Both the position numbers and the translations under genes were made by a program. A stretch of 13,074 bases of DNA from an uncultured Faecalibacterium sp. Its GTDB lineage: Bacteria > Bacillota > Clostridia > Oscillospirales > Ruminococcaceae. The notes under the pieces are model-generated. The model searched no databases. It was not told the origin of the DNA and saw nothing but the letters and a program-made list of their open reading frames with translations. Below, piece by piece: positions 12,366-13,074 of the stretch (the stretch's first letter is position 1; each line of letters opens with the position of its first letter). The DNA lies in NCBI GenBank assembly GCA_900765705.1, contig CAAFSR010000360.1, positions 1-13,074 on the forward strand. Reading direction: 5' to 3'.

Positions 12366-13074
12366 TTACTGCTGCGCCGCGCCCTCGTAGCGCATTTGCA
12401 CCAGTGCACACTTGTGCGTTACGGTGGGGTAGTGCAGCGGGTCAAACTCCAGACTTGCACTGCCGTCCAGCTGCCAGCCCATACGGGTATACAGCGCAAT
12501 GGCACGGGTGTTGGTGTTCAGCACGCTCAGCACCGGGTGGGCGTGCTCCGGCAGTTTTTTGCGGGCAAAATCCAGCAATTTTGTGCCAATGCCGTTGCCC
12601 CGGGCCTTTTCCGTAACGAACAGATGCTCGATATGCCCCGCCTTATGGCTGACGCACACCATACCGTCCGGCACGTCCTTGGTGGTGTGCAGGTAGCACG
12701 CCCAGCCCGCAGCCTTTTCCTGCTGCAATTGCAGCAAAAACTGCTGTTCGTTCAGGCTGCGGCAGTATTCCTCTGTCCAGTTGTCGGCACAGACAGCCTG
12801 CCGTCCCTCGGCAAACAGCTTTGCGGCAGCGGCAAACTGCTCGGCGGTCTTTACCAGCCGGACATTCTCGCCCCGCTTCCACTTGGGCACCTCGGCAATG
12901 GGGTGGCTTGCGCACCACTGCTCGTACAGTTCCGGGCGGCGCAGACGGGTGCGGGTGCGGCTCTGCTCGCCGCGCCACGCATCGATCTTTGCATGGTCGC
13001 CGCCCAGCAGCACCTCGGGCACGGCACGGCCCTCCCACACCTCGGGGCGGGTGTACTGGGGGGATTCCAGCAGG
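12366..13074 (-). CDS. trmD: TrmD C-terminus fused to a GNAT acetyltransferase domain (5' truncated by window)
   Basis: The gene enters from the right edge with 235 residues in the window. Residues 1-53 (PQYTRPEVWEG, VPEVLLGGDHAKI, RTRLRRPELYEQW) match the C-terminal domain of TrmD, the SAM-dependent enzyme making m1G37 in tRNAs to prevent frameshifting. TrmD normally ends at about this Trp. Here the frame continues through a basic linker (54-70) into a GNAT N-acetyltransferase domain of about 165 aa, with the acetyl-CoA loop RGNGIG (158-163) and motif B NTNTRAIALYTRMGW (185-199). The codon use looks uniform across the junction. The acetyl acceptor is unknown. The N-terminal SPOUT domain is outside the window, so its integrity cannot be judged. 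TAA stop at 12366-12368; no clear terminator. Confidence 0.88.
   Translation of the reverse strand, partial: LLESPQYTRPEVWEGRAVPEVLLGGDHAKIDAWRGEQSRTRTRLRRPELYEQWCASHPIAEVPKWKRGENVRLVKTAEQFAAAAKLFAEGRQAVCADNWTEEYCRSLNEQQFLLQLQQEKAAGWACYLHTTKDVPDGMVCVSHKAGHIEHLFVTEKARGNGIGTKLLDFARKKLPEHAHPVLSVLNTNTRAIALYTRMGWQLDGSASLEFDPLHYPTVTHKCALVQMRYEGAAQQ

Overview
The window is chromosomal DNA from a GC-rich, low-GC-phylum-type gut Firmicute. The protein families, strong AGGAGG-type ribosome binding sites, TTGACA/TATAAT promoters and compact GC-rich terminators suggest a Faecalibacterium-like member of the Oscillospiraceae (Ruminococcaceae). That placement rests on protein character and codon use recalled from experience, not on a search. 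No insertion sequence, phage gene, tRNA, rRNA or CRISPR array is visible.

Layout. A minus-strand block (about 1-5440) holds, from right to left: gpsA (glycerol-3-phosphate dehydrogenase, GTG start, own promoter); a cytosolic zinc-dependent phospholipase C-like protein followed by a UMF1/Atg22-type MFS transporter, probably one operon; and a separately transcribed metY (O-acetylhomoserine sulfhydrylase). metY has a leader of about 340 nt carrying a consensus promoter, a 42-codon ORF with an excellent ribosome binding site and a Cys/Met-rich tail, and a factor-independent terminator just upstream of the gene.

A plus-strand block (about 5440-9841) holds a polar amino acid (cystine-like) ABC importer: permease, ATPase, then a binding lipoprotein after a 200-nt, highly structured gap. 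It is preceded by a promoter with a 19-bp spacer and an internal dyad, the hallmark of MerR-family control. A two-gene PadR / DUF1700-DUF4097 operon follows, with a perfect 23-bp palindrome over its promoter.

A second minus-strand block (9840-13074) holds uvrC, an HPr phosphocarrier gene with its own promoter and terminator, and the 3' end of trmD, here fused in frame to a GNAT acetyltransferase domain and running off the window edge.

How it fits together. metY (sulfide assimilation into homocysteine) and the cystine-like importer are both plausibly sulfur amino acid genes, and each sits behind an elaborate leader or promoter. PLC and MFS may form a lipid or small-molecule pair. The others are housekeeping: lipid backbone synthesis, nucleotide excision repair, PTS/carbon regulation and tRNA m1G37 methylation. 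The most promising undescribed elements are the metY leader (possible Cys/Met-responsive attenuation), the structured RNA between ATPase and binding protein, the MerR-type importer promoter, and the TrmD-GNAT fusion.
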